A DNA stretch of 64,000 nucleotides from Rhyzopertha dominica. Its lineage: Eukaryota; Arthropoda; Insecta; Coleoptera; Bostrichidae. A model generated the notes under the pieces. The model was not told the origin of the DNA, did no database searches, and was given only the letters and a program-made list of their open reading frames with translations. The DNA is taken from contig QCXZ01000064.1 in NCBI GenBank assembly GCA_025024175.1, positions 16,988,001 through 17,052,000 of the forward strand. The letters run 5' to 3'. The position numbers and the translations under genes are program-made. Shown one piece after another: positions 23,221-36,625 of the stretch (within the stretch, counting starts at the first letter, position 1; each line of letters starts with the position of its first letter).

Positions 23221-26200
23221 GACAGAACATCGGCATATTTTTTTGTCTTATTAATCACAGAATTATTTACCAATTATTTATTTACTTAAAATAATTTTTG
23301 AGTACACCAACCTCCATTATTTGTAAATACCAAGAGATGTTGCTGGAAGTACATATGTAAATAAAAGTTTTGATATGCAACTAAACACTGAATACCGCTA
23401 AAAGTGGGAATGCTTTAAATATGAACGCAACATTGCAAGACATATAAGCTGTCAAATAAGGTATTGCACAAATGATTAGTTGTGCATAACCACTCTTTCG
23501 AGTAAATTGTGTACTTAAGTATTTTATTTAAACAGTAAGTTAAGCTAATATTGTGCGAAGTGTTTTAACCTTAATTTCACAGCATATGTGTTAGGTGGTT
23601 AGCGATTTGGAAAAGGAGGCGTTGAGACCTGGAACTTCAACTAACCGGGGATGCATATCAGTCTCTTCATAGCACACAGTTTCCGTCATACTGATTTTGC
23701 TAAGCCGCCAATTAAAGAAAAATTACACATATCTACTTCATGGCGGAAATGTTTTACTCTTATCTAAATATGTAAATTATAAAAGGTTCTTAAACAGTCT
23801 TCAACTATACGTACCCCTGTATTAAAAAGAGAATTCATGTTATAATTTTTTTTCAAAGAATGTGTGGAGCTTACATTCACAGCCCTCCGTTCTAATTTTT
23901 AACAAGACTATCTATCTCGTGACGTATTGTAAAGCAAATTTAGGTCAATGAGAGCTTTTTTACACTTACCCACACCGTGACAAATTACTTATACCATTCT
24001 AGTACAACGGCGTGCTCATATACCTCAAGCGACTCTATTGGAGTTCTTACCTGAAACAAAAGAGAGGTCGATTTTAATTTAATTAGTTCATAATGAGGTG
24101 GTGAGAACAAGAATTAGGGAGCGGGCATTGTGTTACGAACGTCCTAGCAATGAGCGGACTATCGAGGAAAGCTAAGGAGCGAAATCGNTTGTGGAGTGAA
24201 TGGGAAACACAAAGGGGGCGTCAAATTGAAAGACAGAATCAGGAGAAAACGCAGTCCTACTGTTCGTAACAACCGATAAATTGAAAACTGGGGAAACATT
24301 AGCACGTGTTGAACGGAAGCACGGCGAGGGTTGCAAACGAAGGTCTTTTCTGGACGCAGCAGTAAAGGCGCGGAAATCAGACGTAGGCCGGCCACGCGGT
24401 ATTATACTTTGGACGCTTGAAGCATTTTCTGAAGGGGACCAGGAGCCGTAGGTAGGACGGAATGGGATTTATTCACAATACTATTTCAGGCAGGCTTCAA
24501 AAAATATTTGATTTGACCTTCGCAGTGAAAAGGGTAATTTTAGATCGATACAACAGTCAGTACAGTCCGCTGGTTCACAAGTAGAAAGTAGGTTCTTACT
24601 AATACTGCCACTAATATAATAATAAAAATTGTGGTGGGAGAGTACAGTACAATAGGCTGACAGGCAAAAATAGTAAAAGGCAAGTCAGATGATTTTTTTC
24701 TGCACAGAAAAGGTCCATCTACTGAATCTTGTGTAACATTGCAAACTGAATTGAGGAAAAATATTATGTTGCTGTCTTTGAAAGTAACCTGTTTACAATT
24801 AGATATCACAATGGGGTTGTAGCCCTTGATAGGAAATCGTTATACAACACATATGTGACTGAACCTAATGCAGTTAGAAGCAACAGAAAAAATATTTGTA
24901 ATGTTTTAATATCTTATATATCCGCTAAATTCAAATATTGTGTGATACGTCAGCGTTCCCTCAAGCGCAATTCGCTATTGCGCCGATGCGCTGAAAGCCC
25001 TGTTGCACGCTTGACGCCTTTGTCGCTGTTGAGCATTCTTAACATTTGTTTACCTTTTGGTTTTATGAACAGAGAACGTGTTAGTTTTGTTTTTATTTCC
25101 TTGGTATTTATACAAAGCATTTTTTTACCAAGAAAAGGACAAACATTTAACAAAAAAGTATCTAGAACAAGAACAGTTACATTATTTACGTTATATGACC
25201 TTGACAGTTGACAAAATAAGCAAATAAGCCTGCAAAGAAAACTCTTGTGGCCAGATCGTTCGATTTCACGCAAATTAGGCGATTTTGGGTTTCGACTTAA
25301 TAAACTGATATAATGGCAGCTACATAGACTGTAGCTCAAGTTTAAACGAGTTCACCTAATAAATAGTTGTTCCGCTTTTAATATCACTTAAAATATGTAC
25401 TTATTCTGCGGCTGCCATAAATTGAATTCTGTTTGCGATATATCCTCTACGAGTTAATATTTTAATTTAATACCTAACTATATTTTACATTTTAATATTT
25501 ACAGTGAAAACGACTAGCGTATCGCATTTAACACATCCATTCGCGTACAGTTGTTATAATTAATAATTACGGTTGCTAGTTTGGGAAATAAAATGGCAAC
25601 GCTGCTGCGACTTCGGTTTTAGAAACCTCATCACGGCCACAGAAATCGTATATTTATATATATTTTATTTTAATAAATAAGATTTCTGTGATCACGGCCG
25701 ACCGCACTGACTGGTATGATCACAACGGCGCGTAGCAACATNACACAATTACATCGCAGTAAACGCGCCAGGGAGCGGTGACGTCAGATATTCAAACTTT
25801 AAGCATAAACAATTATTTTTAAGCATTAGGTAAGAGCTTTGCGAAAAATGAAAAACACGGGTCTACTTTTTCATGTAGATTCATATTCTTCAATAAAAAA
25901 AATGGGGGCTACAGGCCCATTATATAGCGTATGTCAAACAGTAGTGCATATACCCTTTTATTATGAAATAATCCTTGGGAAAGAAAATAATATTACTTAA
26001 CAAAAAAAGGTATCATATCAGAGGGCCGATTATTAGAAGTTGTTGACCATTTTGATGTAGACACGTCTTACACCGCACTTCGAGGTACAATTTTGTAATT
26101 TCGAACTATGAGATATTACGGTTTATAAGTGTGGCAACAACCTAGCGAGTCCAGTGAAATAACACTATTTTAAATGACTAATATTTGTCACATACATTTT

Positions 26201-27854
26201 AACTTTACCACGTACTTGAAATTCATCAAATATACATCCACCCAGAACTTTTTTGCAAAAAATGTCTGTTTTAAACGTCTATCATGAATAATTACAAATT
26301 CATTATAGCCTTACTATAATTATTAATTATAATGGTATTTTACAATTTTTTATGTATTATCCGAACTGTCTATGTGTATGAAAGCACTTTTAAGTACGAA
26401 CCCTTCATCATTTTTCACAACCTAAGCCATATAGAGTGCCACTCGTTTCTTGTTTGTTTTGTTTGTTTCTGTGACATTATTCTTTTGCAGAATGTATCAG
26501 ATATTGCATATCTTGCACACTTCGATTAACCACGACAATATTCCCATAAACCTTGTTGCACGATCATAATCAGTAGATCTTACACCCACTACCGACCCCG
26601 TTTCATTAAATGTTTTAAATTGTTCGTTGACGCATTCGGTCAAAAATTATGCTCTATTTTATTCAAGGCGACCGGTAATTATATTAAATATTAATCTTGC
26701 TTTCAACTGAGACTATCTTGTATACTTTATGTCAAAGCAAGCAAACGCTGGTTTACGGCACTGCCATAAACTTCAGCAGTGTATATCACGGATATCTAGA
26801 AATTATTGCCAAACATGTTCATAAACTACAATTCGATACAAATCAATAAATTACGAGACAGCAACTGAAGCCTTGGAAACCCGAAGTTTCGGAATAATGG
26901 TGTTGTAGATATATAGTGCAATTAACTAACTCCAGAACAAACACGGATACGGTCAAGAATATATGGCGCTAAACCGAGGACTTAAAGTAACAATTTGCGA
27001 GACAATTATACGTCGTTTAGCTATTGTGGGTGTAAAAAAGTAAGTACCGAATGCAACTACGCCAAATAAAACGACAGTGATTACAAACAACCGTTTTATA
27101 GTTGTCTTTAAATATAAGAATTGTAACAAATCATACGTTAAATATGTTTTGATAGAACGTAGCGGAAATATATACACTTCTAATCGACACAAAAATAATA
27201 TTGATAAAGTTTAAATGCCTTCAAGCTGTTACCTAAGTCTAAGGTGCAGGAACATTATAAATACCTAGTTTCCTTCGCCTACTGGAAGACAGGTTAACAA
27301 AACTTCAGAAACTGTTGGGAACGTTTCGCTTATACAAGCTGATAACATTCATCATTGCAACTCTGAAGAAAAATCAGGTTAGTTGAGAATATACGGCGAA
27401 AAGGTTTGCTTACTTTTGAAGAGATGAACCTGTACTGTCACTGTTCGCAGCTCGTTTAACCTGAATTTTTATTCCCTCTGTGGAGTTCGAACTTTCGCAG
27501 CAGCTTTCTGAATAAATGGAATCCCTTTCCTGATTTTAAATCTGAGAGGTTTCAGTCTGATCCAGCTTACAATGACTGAATCCAGCTAAAGAAACCCTCC
27601 AACACCAGCTATAACGTTTACCGAATAGCCAGCGGGGTCAAGCCCCCGGATATCGAGATCTCTGGATATCATTAATTTCCGATATTACGTGGTGGAAACT
27701 ATTAGTGGGAGAAGCGAAAATGACGGGGGCCTAAAGGACAAAATCGACTGAACAGCAGTTGGTTACATATAAGGAAAAAAGCGCCAGCTCCAGTATATAC
27801 ACCGCATCGCAAATCCGTTCTTTCAAAATAGTAGTTATCGTATAAAATGTTTTG
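23221..27854. other. No confidently recognised feature
   Basis: AT-rich sequence. A tRNA-like stretch around 23590-23650 (GGTGGTTAGCG, then GTTGAGACCTGGAACTTCAACT) resembles the 44815-44905 SINE-like head but is too diverged to call. A CACAGAAATC/GATTTCTGTG hairpin lies at about 25638-25692. ORFs at 24855-25211 (plus) and 25339-24950 (minus) overlap on opposite strands and match nothing known to me. An N lies at 25742. Confidence 0.45.
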
Positions 27855-29019
27855 TACGAGGGCATATTGATATCTAGTTGGCCTAGACACTGTCCAGTGA
27901 ACAAAATTTAATTTAGTTGCTGTGTTAACAACTATACTATTTTATAAACAAGCTGTCAAAGTTTGGCACCCAAAAGTTCAACTGTGACAAAACTGTGAAT
28001 TTGAGAAAACGGCATGCTTGAGAGAAAGATAAATTTTGGTAAAAACGGGTTTCGGTCAGTTATTAAGTGTATATTTTTGAAAGGGTTACTAGGGTTACTG
28101 GCAATGAACTTTTTGCTGATATGGTGGAAACGTTAGGTGATCAGTGTCCTACATATACCGCTATTAAAAACTGCGTTGCGGAATTTACAACAGGAAGATC
28201 AGATATCAAAGGTAAGCACCAGGAAGACCATTGCGGAAAATATATATTCTATCCACGATACGAATTTACAAGATCGACGAATTGTGCTCACACTAATAGC
28301 AGAAACATTGGGCACATCCCGCAAACGTGTGTTTCATATTGTTCATCACGATTTGGGAATGAGAAAGGATTTTACCAAACGCATTGCGATATGCTTCAAC
28401 GCTGAAGCGTGTACGGTCGAAAAACTTCTTATATCGCATTGTCACTATAGAGGAAATATTATAATCCATCACTACGACTCAGAGACTAAACAACAATCTA
28501 AATAGTGCAAGCATTCCGGATCTCGACGACCCAAAATTTCCGTGCGCAAAAGTTGGCTGGCAAGAACCTCGCTTCAGTTTTTTCGGACAAACATGGGATA
28601 ATTCTGTTAGATTAATAGCAACGAGATGAAACTTGTCACGGGAGCATATTATGGTGAGTTGCTAACAAAATCACGCGAAAGGATTGTGGAAAAAAGACTT
28701 GCCAAAGATGTGCTCTACTTCCAAGATAATGATCCTGCCCACAAGTAGTTGATTGCTTTGCAAAATAATGATAAATTTGTTTTGGAATGGGTTGACTACC
28801 CACCTTATTCTCTCGATTTCAAACTGTCCCAAAGCTCAAATAATATTTTAAAGATAAAAGATTTTCGACATATAACAAAGTCATATGTGCCGCCTAGTAG
28901 TGGTTGGCAGGCCAAGTTAAGAATTTTGCAAGGGTTTAGGATTACTTTATGAACGTTTTGCTATACGTCTTAAATTTTGTTTTAAAATATTGTGCCGTTT
29001 TATATGGTAGGCCCTCATA
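27855..29019 (+). mobile_element. Decayed mariner-family element
   Basis: The left end TACGAGGGC (27855-27863) and right end GCCCTCATA (29011-29019) are inverted in eight of nine bases and start or end with TA. TACGAGGG is a common mariner terminus. The interior holds a mariner transposase remnant. The length of 1165 bp is a little under the usual 1.3 kb. Inverted repeat similarity fades quickly inward, indicating age. Confidence 0.65.
28050..28980 (+). pseudogene. Mariner transposase pseudogene
   Basis: The N-terminal part reads RVTGNELFADMVETLGDQ, then TIKNxVAEFxTGRSDIKG-like residues, matching the mariner DNA-binding domain. About 28265-28380 gives RIVLTLIAETLGTSRKRVF and HIVHHDLGMRK, the second helix-turn-helix. 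Near the 3' end, VDYPPYSLDF recalls the (H)PPYSPDL motif that contains the third catalytic residue, and FSTYNKVICA with WLAGQ follows as in mariner C termini. Many stops and frameshifts interrupt it. The middle of the catalytic domain is hard to follow. It is certainly non-functional. Confidence 0.75.
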
Positions 29020-32010
29020 TGTTGTGCTATTATTCAGTAGAACAAGCTGAACGTAATGAGTCATATATGTTTGACAATTGTCCGAGGTAATTAGCGGCAA
29101 TTGACACGTTGATCTTTAACTCCGCGCAACAGGAAAGTTGGAGTTGTATTATTCATTCAATTAGTTGCGAGCTCTAGGTTATCCCGTAATCAATTAGCTC
29201 ATACGATGGGACGGTGACCTGTGCTAACAAGCTTGTCGTTGACCAATATATTATCTAAAAAATGACATGATCAATACTTCCCAATGCCTGTATCGCAAGA
29301 AGAGCCGCAGTTCCCACCCTTTAAGTTGATTAGCTATATATTAAGTTTTTGTCAATTCAGTATAACCAAACACATAACAAAATATTGTAGCTGATAACGA
29401 TTCAGGAGCAAGATTGGTCCTTCTTCTAAGCACCCAAAATAATTAAAGGTAAACTACGATAACCAAAACAATCTGCCTCAGTAGTTCTGGTTGAAACACA
29501 CTTCAAACGGCAGCATGTTAAAGTAAAAGCATGCCCCATTCACTTGGTGGAAACAGCAGCAGTACAGAAAACATAGTCGTAAAGATTGAAGTTTGAAAGG
29601 AAAAAGTGCGAGATTATACTACTGCCATCAATAAAAGAAGACACTTTCACGTCATGGTTAAAGTTAGGGTTGAGGTAATAGCAGAAACTATTGATGACCC
29701 CCTTCCGTAATCAGATATCCTGATAGCGTTGTACGTAAGAAGAGAACAATTATTCAAGTTCTTGAGTTCTAATCCAGTTATAGTGACTTATCCATATACT
29801 GGAAACAGTTGTTGTCACAAATGTTAGAGCAATAAAGTTGGAAGATTTTGTAAACACAAAAAAGACAACAAAAACGAGATTAGAATATTGAGGAATTCTA
29901 GGTGGATTGTGTAAGGCATTAAAAACAATGAATGGCATCCAAGTTTGCATCGAACTGTAAGTTACAAAGACCAGGGTATGTAAAGAAGGTTTATTAGAAA
30001 CGCGTATTAGTGGCAAATACACTTGACAAAGGTAATAATTCATTATGATTGTTCCAGTAATTTTTGAAACTGTACGTCATTTTGATTAAAACGCAACCTG
30101 AAACCATACCTATTTATAGACCGCAGAGTCCGTACCTCTAAGTAAATAAGTATCTAATCATTTATACTGCCAGTTTAAGTATAATATCCAGAAAGAAAAA
30201 ATACACCTTCCGCCCTATAATAACATTCTACCCTTGCATTTGGCTATTTTTACCGTTTTGGTGCTGATTTCGGCACCCCTGGTCCTGAAAAGGAGATGCA
30301 CTAAGCAACTAGTCATGAAGCTCTGATCATTGCAACCCCATCTACAAAATTAGTTACTCGTGAAACGGTTTCCCCGCATTTATTTATGCGCTATAATATA
30401 ATATGTTACATGAGGTTAAACACCCGATATACAGCTATGTACAGTGCAGCCACAGACTCCATTTGTAGAATTATCTGCAAATTAATTTCCGGTAATGGAT
30501 AGACCAACTTGCAAACAGTATTATGTTTATATACTTCATGTACGCTATTCCACGTTTTGAAAGAGGACTAAATTTGAGCTGATCTACAGTTCGTATAAAC
30601 TAAAGATGCGTGCCAGTAAAATTATTAATTATGCAATAAGCAGGTTTTTTAACAACGATGTTAATGCTTTATATGACAGTATCAGGTAAAGTATGTTACC
30701 AAAAATTTTTTAACTGGGTTTTATGACTGGATTGTGTATATTAATTTTTTAATATATATTTTCTGTAGCTATATATGTAAAATAACCGCTGATAAAAAAA
30801 AGTAATTCGCTAAGCCTATTCTTAGTATCTAATTTACGAACACATTATGCACCTGTTTTGGTCAACACACTATGTATATGACAAAAAGTCGTGAGGTCGT
30901 CACTTGCCCAAGATTTGACTGATTTTGATATCTCACTTCCTTTTGTTATTGACCTATTTCCATCAGAGTTTGTAGACATATTTCTGGACCGAAAACTTTT
31001 GCAACCTACAGCTACAGGTACTACTTAAGACGAATTGAAATAAACATTTATCAAGTACGCCGAATTTCAAGACGGTGGTAGGTTGAAAGAAGCGCTCCAA
31101 AGCAAAGGGCACAAAAGTCGCAAATCATTGCTCAAAGGCACTTTTGTGGAGGGCCCCTAAACGTACACGCAATACCACAAAATCCGTTTAAAGCACGAAT
31201 TGAATTTTACATTGAGTGCAGGATGAAATGGTACGTCTCTGTGCTGCCTGGCGTGTTCGTCATTCTGACTGACGGTATTACATTTAGTTCCTGTGATAAC
31301 ATAAAATATACATCGAGAATCGGTAAGGATGCCGCATGGGGGAAGATATCGGGGAGATGCACATATGAATTTGTGTGAAGGAAATATACGGCATAAAAAA
31401 GCTCCATTTTCAAAGATACCAAAGTTAAGGAATACTCACACTAATACAGAACTAGGGTACAAAATGCATTTTACATAAAATTATATGGTGATTATTGATT
31501 TTGACACTATAAGTGTTCAATAATATTAATACTTTAATTGACATTCATCTAATGCTGTTCGTTTATCTTTCGTTTGAAGTCCAACTCCAGGCAGTCTTTT
31601 TTATCAAAACTGAAGCCTAAGCCAAACTATTGACTGTACTGTTATTTTCGCCCGAAGTCACAGCAAAAAACGATCCAATGCTTTTTACCAGTAAACATGA
31701 GATTTGTAATAGCTTTTTAGCATTTTATCCATGCAAATTAGGTTTGGTCACGCTATATTTACACTACACTACACAGTAAATGCTTTTACCACTTAAAATT
31801 ATACTACAAGAGCTTGAACCACGAAAAATTTAAGCAATACATATAGTCTGTACTGTTATTTCATGGTGTTACACTCTTAATTTTTATACAATTTTGACTA
31901 ACATCAAATAATTTGGTGAAGTCGTATTTTCTGATAATAATAATATGAAAATTATATACGTCGCAACCGTTGTCCCTACCTTTCAAGATACGTGACCTTA
32001 TATAAAAATA
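29020..32010. other. No recognised feature
   Basis: AT-rich sequence without recognisable protein motifs. The hydrophobic minus-strand ORF 30043-29750 has no recognisable domain and probably arises by chance. Confidence 0.5.
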
Positions 32011-32390
32011 GATAGCAATGCCATCTGTCAGCATTACACAGACATGATGACAAGGCCACCTAGTTGCCTTAATAAGAACTACTTCCTAAATGAAGTGAGC
32101 TGTGTTCTATCAAGTTGGCATGCACCTGCATACATCAACTTCATAACAGGCCGCCACGGCACATTTTTCAGGCAGGCAGGATCCAACATACATTAAAATA
32201 CATGTCTATGCTATTCTGTCTGCATCACAACCAACTAGACAGATTCGTTTCGCTGTTGATACAGTGTAGTTAGGCCAAGCGCAGACAGTGTGGCATAAAA
32301 CTGGTTTTGGCTATATACCAAAGGTTTGGTATAATCTAAGTAGAAAATTAGATGACAATGCCATCTGTCAGCATTACAGTGACATGACGT
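32011..32390 (-). mobile_element. Hammerhead-ribozyme element, copy 3, with 340-bp direct repeat
   Basis: The block GAT-(A/G)(G/A)-CAATGCCATCTGTCAGCATTACA occurs at 32011 and again at 32351, a 340-bp period, so the copy holds one full unit plus the start of the next. Between them on the minus strand are a decayed hammerhead (32288-32216), AGCATAGACATGTATTTT, a CTGCCTGCCTGAAAAATGTG block and CTAGGTGGCCTTGTCA. These match copies 1 and 4 in order. The tandem-unit layout is what animal retrozymes show. No ORF and no clear target duplication were found. Confidence 0.65.
32216..32288 (-). ncRNA. Decayed hammerhead ribozyme
   Basis: The outer helix pairs CTGTCTGC (32288-32281, minus strand) with GCAGACAG (32223-32216) over 8 bp. 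It is in the same place as, but different in sequence from, the GTCTACAC/GTGTAGAC helix at 4861-4940. Between them GGCCTAA and GTTGGTTG loops and ACAGCGAAAC are recognisable, but CUGANGA plus most of helix II is reduced to CTGTATCA, so it should be inactive. Confidence 0.6.
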
Positions 32391-35300
32391 TTCGAAAGAT
32401 CCCTACTCAGTTGACATTTTGGACGCGTATTGCTCTTTTCTTTAAAATGACAGTTAAAAGGAGTGTTATTGTGTGCTGAGCGGCATCTTTTTGTTATTTC
32501 TTCTTCTATTTCTATTATTTACTTTTAATGAAGAATATACTTTTCTCAGGAATGCGTAGCAGCATTTTACTATGTAAGCGCATGACAATGATTTGTATCT
32601 AATTATATTCAAGTAGGTATATAGCATACGCACTGTATTAATAAAATAAAAACATTAATGTAGCGAACCCCCTAACAAAAAAAATTAAAGACAAATAAAC
32701 ACTATAATGGCTGACACACTAATTTTATTTCTGCGTTTGTAAGTTACAGACAAAGAATATTATTATGTGAGACACATATATCTGGTAAAACCTGCAGGTG
32801 GTCAAATCGTGAACAGAAACAGAACAGAAATAAGTGTGGGCAATGACAATGAAGTAAAATTATATAGTTCTTAATGAAACTTGTAAAAAATGTGATGGTC
32901 AAAACAAGCAAGTTTTATAATCATTATCATGCCATACCTAGATATGACATTTAATATTGCCTACACACACCATGGATGATTAAAAATTAGGTGAACAATA
33001 CAATTTTGGGTTACGTATTTTTCTAATCAATTTTTTAAAATACAAATCTTTGATATTTACAATAATAAGGTACTTTATTCTTAGGCAAAGGTCATATTGT
33101 TGGCAAAGCCCGTATGTGGTTTAAAATTTTTTGTTTGATCGTTGTAGTTTGCATCTGAGATCGTGCAGAATTTTTTATAAAGAAATTTTTTTTTCTAGAA
33201 AAATTAAAAATAAGGAAGTTTTCCATATGTTGCCAACTTGCTTAGACACATTTTGTGTAATAATACATAATCAGTTTATATAAAAAATTGACAAATATAG
33301 TACAACAATATCTGGTGTATCTTTTGTATTTGCTTATCTATTTAAAAAACAAGAAGATCAAGGTTTTATGAAAGTTCTTCCTGAAATTGATTTGAATTAA
33401 AAAGGCAAACTACCCTCAAAGGCGACGACGGCACATCGCATCCTTCGTGGCCTGCGGCTCACTCCCAAGTTGTAAACTAAGTTGTAAATCCTCTTCTCCG
33501 GAAGTCCTCAGGCTTTTTGGACAGTTTGATCTCAGGACACTGTCGTCTGCGGTCTCAGCTAAACTATGTCATGAGAATAAATGGAATCTTCAATTTGCTC
33601 CAGCGGCAGCTAATTCAATCACATCAAAGCGATGTCGGATTTACATAACAAAAGTATGGGCGGCGCAATTCGCTTACAAATAAAGCCTTCGTATCAAACT
33701 TCACTCGCGATGCGTAGAGGAATATTTAACTTTAAACGGCACACGAGGTAACAAACTGGAGCCCCTGTCTCGCATAACTCAATTTTCGTTAAGGGAAGTT
33801 GGCTGAAATTATGTCTTTGTTGGCGTTCACATCCCGTGCAAGTTTAGGATTCTTGGTTTAGTTCTATTCGGAGAAACGCAAAGTGGGCTTGCCTCAATAT
33901 TTGCTAATTATTGCCAGTATTCGCGCTGAATATATCTTTTAAACCAATGCATTATCAATTAAGCTCCATGCCGTTCTCCAATTACAAAAAAGCTGCAATT
34001 GCTGATACATTGTAAAATCACTTTTCTTCACCCTGCATTTTTATTACAAAAACAGTTTCCTGCAATGCGTAAAGATTACCGTCTGCATGTTAACAGGTCG
34101 GCTGATTTTTTTGTACTACGCGACAACTGAAACAAAGTGCAGTGGTAATAAAAGCAAAAAAACTTTAGATGTTCCCCGCGTTCCCCATTAAGGCGATAAG
34201 TAACACATTTGATTATAATATTCAATATCCGAATCCATTCGATCCAAAAGTTAATTATTCACATTCATCAGGATATTTTCACTAACACTTCGAAATGCGT
34301 TGCGTATTGGTCCTTATTGGACACGGCTTGGGACCTCTTCCAATCCATCTATATGGAAACACTTCATTTACTTACATTTCTACCATAATGGTCAGGCGCC
34401 TTGTCATGCTGTTACCACGTTAGTTGCATAACAGCAAGCGCAAGATATAACAATTGTGCGCGGCTATCACAGTCCGCAACATCCTATTCTTGTACCCGTT
34501 GAACGTGGTACGGATGATATCTACTTCTGCGCAGTACCTATTCGTGATATAGAGGCATGACCCACTTCTAAATCCTGGCTTATTTGTTGCGTACTTAGAT
34601 GTGGATTTTGAATAACTGCAGCAGTTACTAAAACTTGATTTTAGTCTTGTGTTTTTGATTTTTCGTGTTCACATCCTCATATCCATCAAAGCCAGTTCTA
34701 TCATATCTGCTTCCAAATGCTCAAATGCCGTTGCGTTAGACCGAATAATGATATAAAGATTGAAAGGGAAGAAATTCTAACTATATTAGAAGTACTACTA
34801 ATGAAACGTTTAAGAATAGGTATAAGAGCGCTCTCCAGAAAACGCGACGTGTATATTAAACTGCAGAAATATCGAATTCCATTTTTCGTAAGCGGTTTTA
34901 AGGACACAACTGTATTTTGATTTCTAGTTCAAGGGAATGGAGTTGTACAATTTACAGGTATTGTAAAAGAAAGAATTTTGGAAGAAGCTGTGTTTGTGAA
35001 AGTGCATCCCTTCTGCAACTCCCAGATGTTTTCCGCTTTACTAATTTACTAATTCAATGACAAAAAAAGTCTCTGCGAGTGATTGCCTATTATTTTTGGA
35101 AATGAAGCGAGGATATTCCAATGGCGTAACGCTGTAAACGCTAAAATTATAAAAGAGTCAAATACTGAATATAATTCTGGGCGGCCGTAATGCCTCTGAT
35201 AAAGGTCAAAGGTCTATATGCCTATATATTTAAAAAGCATTAGAAGTTTAAGTATTAAAATTACATTTTGAAACATCTTTATCACAATGAAATTAATAAA

Positions 35301-36449
35301 TTGCTACAATCTGAGTAGTTTCTGAGATCCCGAACCTAACATGAATCGCACTGCTCTAAAGCTCAAAAAGACTCATCCAATTGTCGATAAATCAACAACT
35401 TCAGTCCAAGCTGGCCATTAATTTGCTATTGGAATCATTATAGCCGCCACATCAGCATGATAAATGGTACAAACAACTGCATAATGTCAAGCTATTAACC
35501 GAATGCACACCGTTTTGTTGCTCCTAATTCATCGACATGCCTTCGACACCTTGTTACGCTCGAGGCCCCAGCTACTAGTTAGCGACCTAACCAGAGGTGC
35601 GCTTTGAAAGCGGGATGAAGTGGCCTATTATTATTTACAGGTAAACGTACTCTTGTCAACACTGATTACTTAATGCAGTTTCTCCGCGATCTAAGATTAG
35701 GATTAACGATATCACCTGTCACTTGGCTGGGTTAAATTAGGTAACGGAGAACGTAATACGGAGCTAACTAACCTTGATGAAGTTTAATAAAGCACGCTAA
35801 CGACATGAGCTGAACGCCAAGAAAGCTCGATATTTGAAAGGGACGGAGAGCTGCAACGAGCGTTAGCCAAATTACGTTAGCCTTAAGTTACTTAGGGCAT
35901 GATGTAGGTGCATTTTAGCTCAAGCCAACTATATTAATATAATGCATTGCATCATGAGAGGCGTCTTTCAGTGGAGCATTAGCACCACACTATAACGAGG
36001 TGCACTCATTTGTTTAACTATCGGACCTATTATCATCATTCGCGTGCTCGATAGGAGTTTCTATTATTACATGAAGCACCTGTAGATCTCAAAAGCTAAT
36101 TAAAAGTGTATTAGCTATAATGTTACGGAAAAGTTTAGAACAACTTTTGGTTACTGCAAACATAATATAATGTAAAAAGGTTCAAAAGATGCAGATTTCT
36201 AGTGTAATTTCCTTTATCTGTGCAGAAGTACCGAAATACATTGAATTCAAAAACACCAGGTGGTCAGTATTAACATGTTCTTTACAACGTCACCCCTCAC
36301 ACCATCAATAAAATTTCTAGTTTCTCCAGAAATTGGTCGGAGCTGTTGGATATACCATGCGCATGTCTCACCTCGTCACCTGCAAATGTCCATGGTATTG
36401 AAGAAGTAATTTTAGGGAACAGAAAAATAGACGTCCGAAGTGTTACATA
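32391..36449. other. No recognised feature
   Basis: AT-rich, with a GC-richer patch at 33420-33690 that has an open plus-strand frame (33447-33683) of unknown character, and an ORF at 34717-34920 (plus, 67 codons, basic) that overlaps an antisense ORF of equal length. I recognise neither. Confidence 0.45.
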
Positions 36450-36625
36450 TTATATATGGCTCACCCTCCATACAGTCCGACTTAGCTCAGAGTGCTTGTA
36501 ATCTGTTTGGAACACAAACGATGGACAGTTGACTCACAATGTCGGTACCGTGCTTACGAACTAGAAATAAAACCCTTTTACGGTGCGGACATAAATGCTT
36601 TGGTGATCGCGATAAAATAAATTTA
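36450..36625 (+). pseudogene. Mariner-type transposase scrap
   Basis: With one frame change the plus strand gives HPPYSP, then DLAQSACNLFG, closely resembling the HPPYSPDLAPxDxHLFGPLK block around the last catalytic aspartate of mariner transposases. About 90 bp on, a KPFYGADINALV-like stretch resembles the FYxxGIxxLVxRWxKC C-terminal block. No inverted repeats could be found. It is a separate insertion from the 27855-29019 element because the sequence differs throughout. Confidence 0.55.

Noticed and set aside
24855..25339. Overlapping ORFs of 118 and 129 codons on opposite strands
   Set aside because: Neither resembles a protein family, and mutual overlap on both strands suggests chance openness.
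32340..32420. Possible second hammerhead on the minus strand with GAAACGTC
   Set aside because: The core reads CTGAGTA, helix II is mostly G-U pairs and helix I does not pair.
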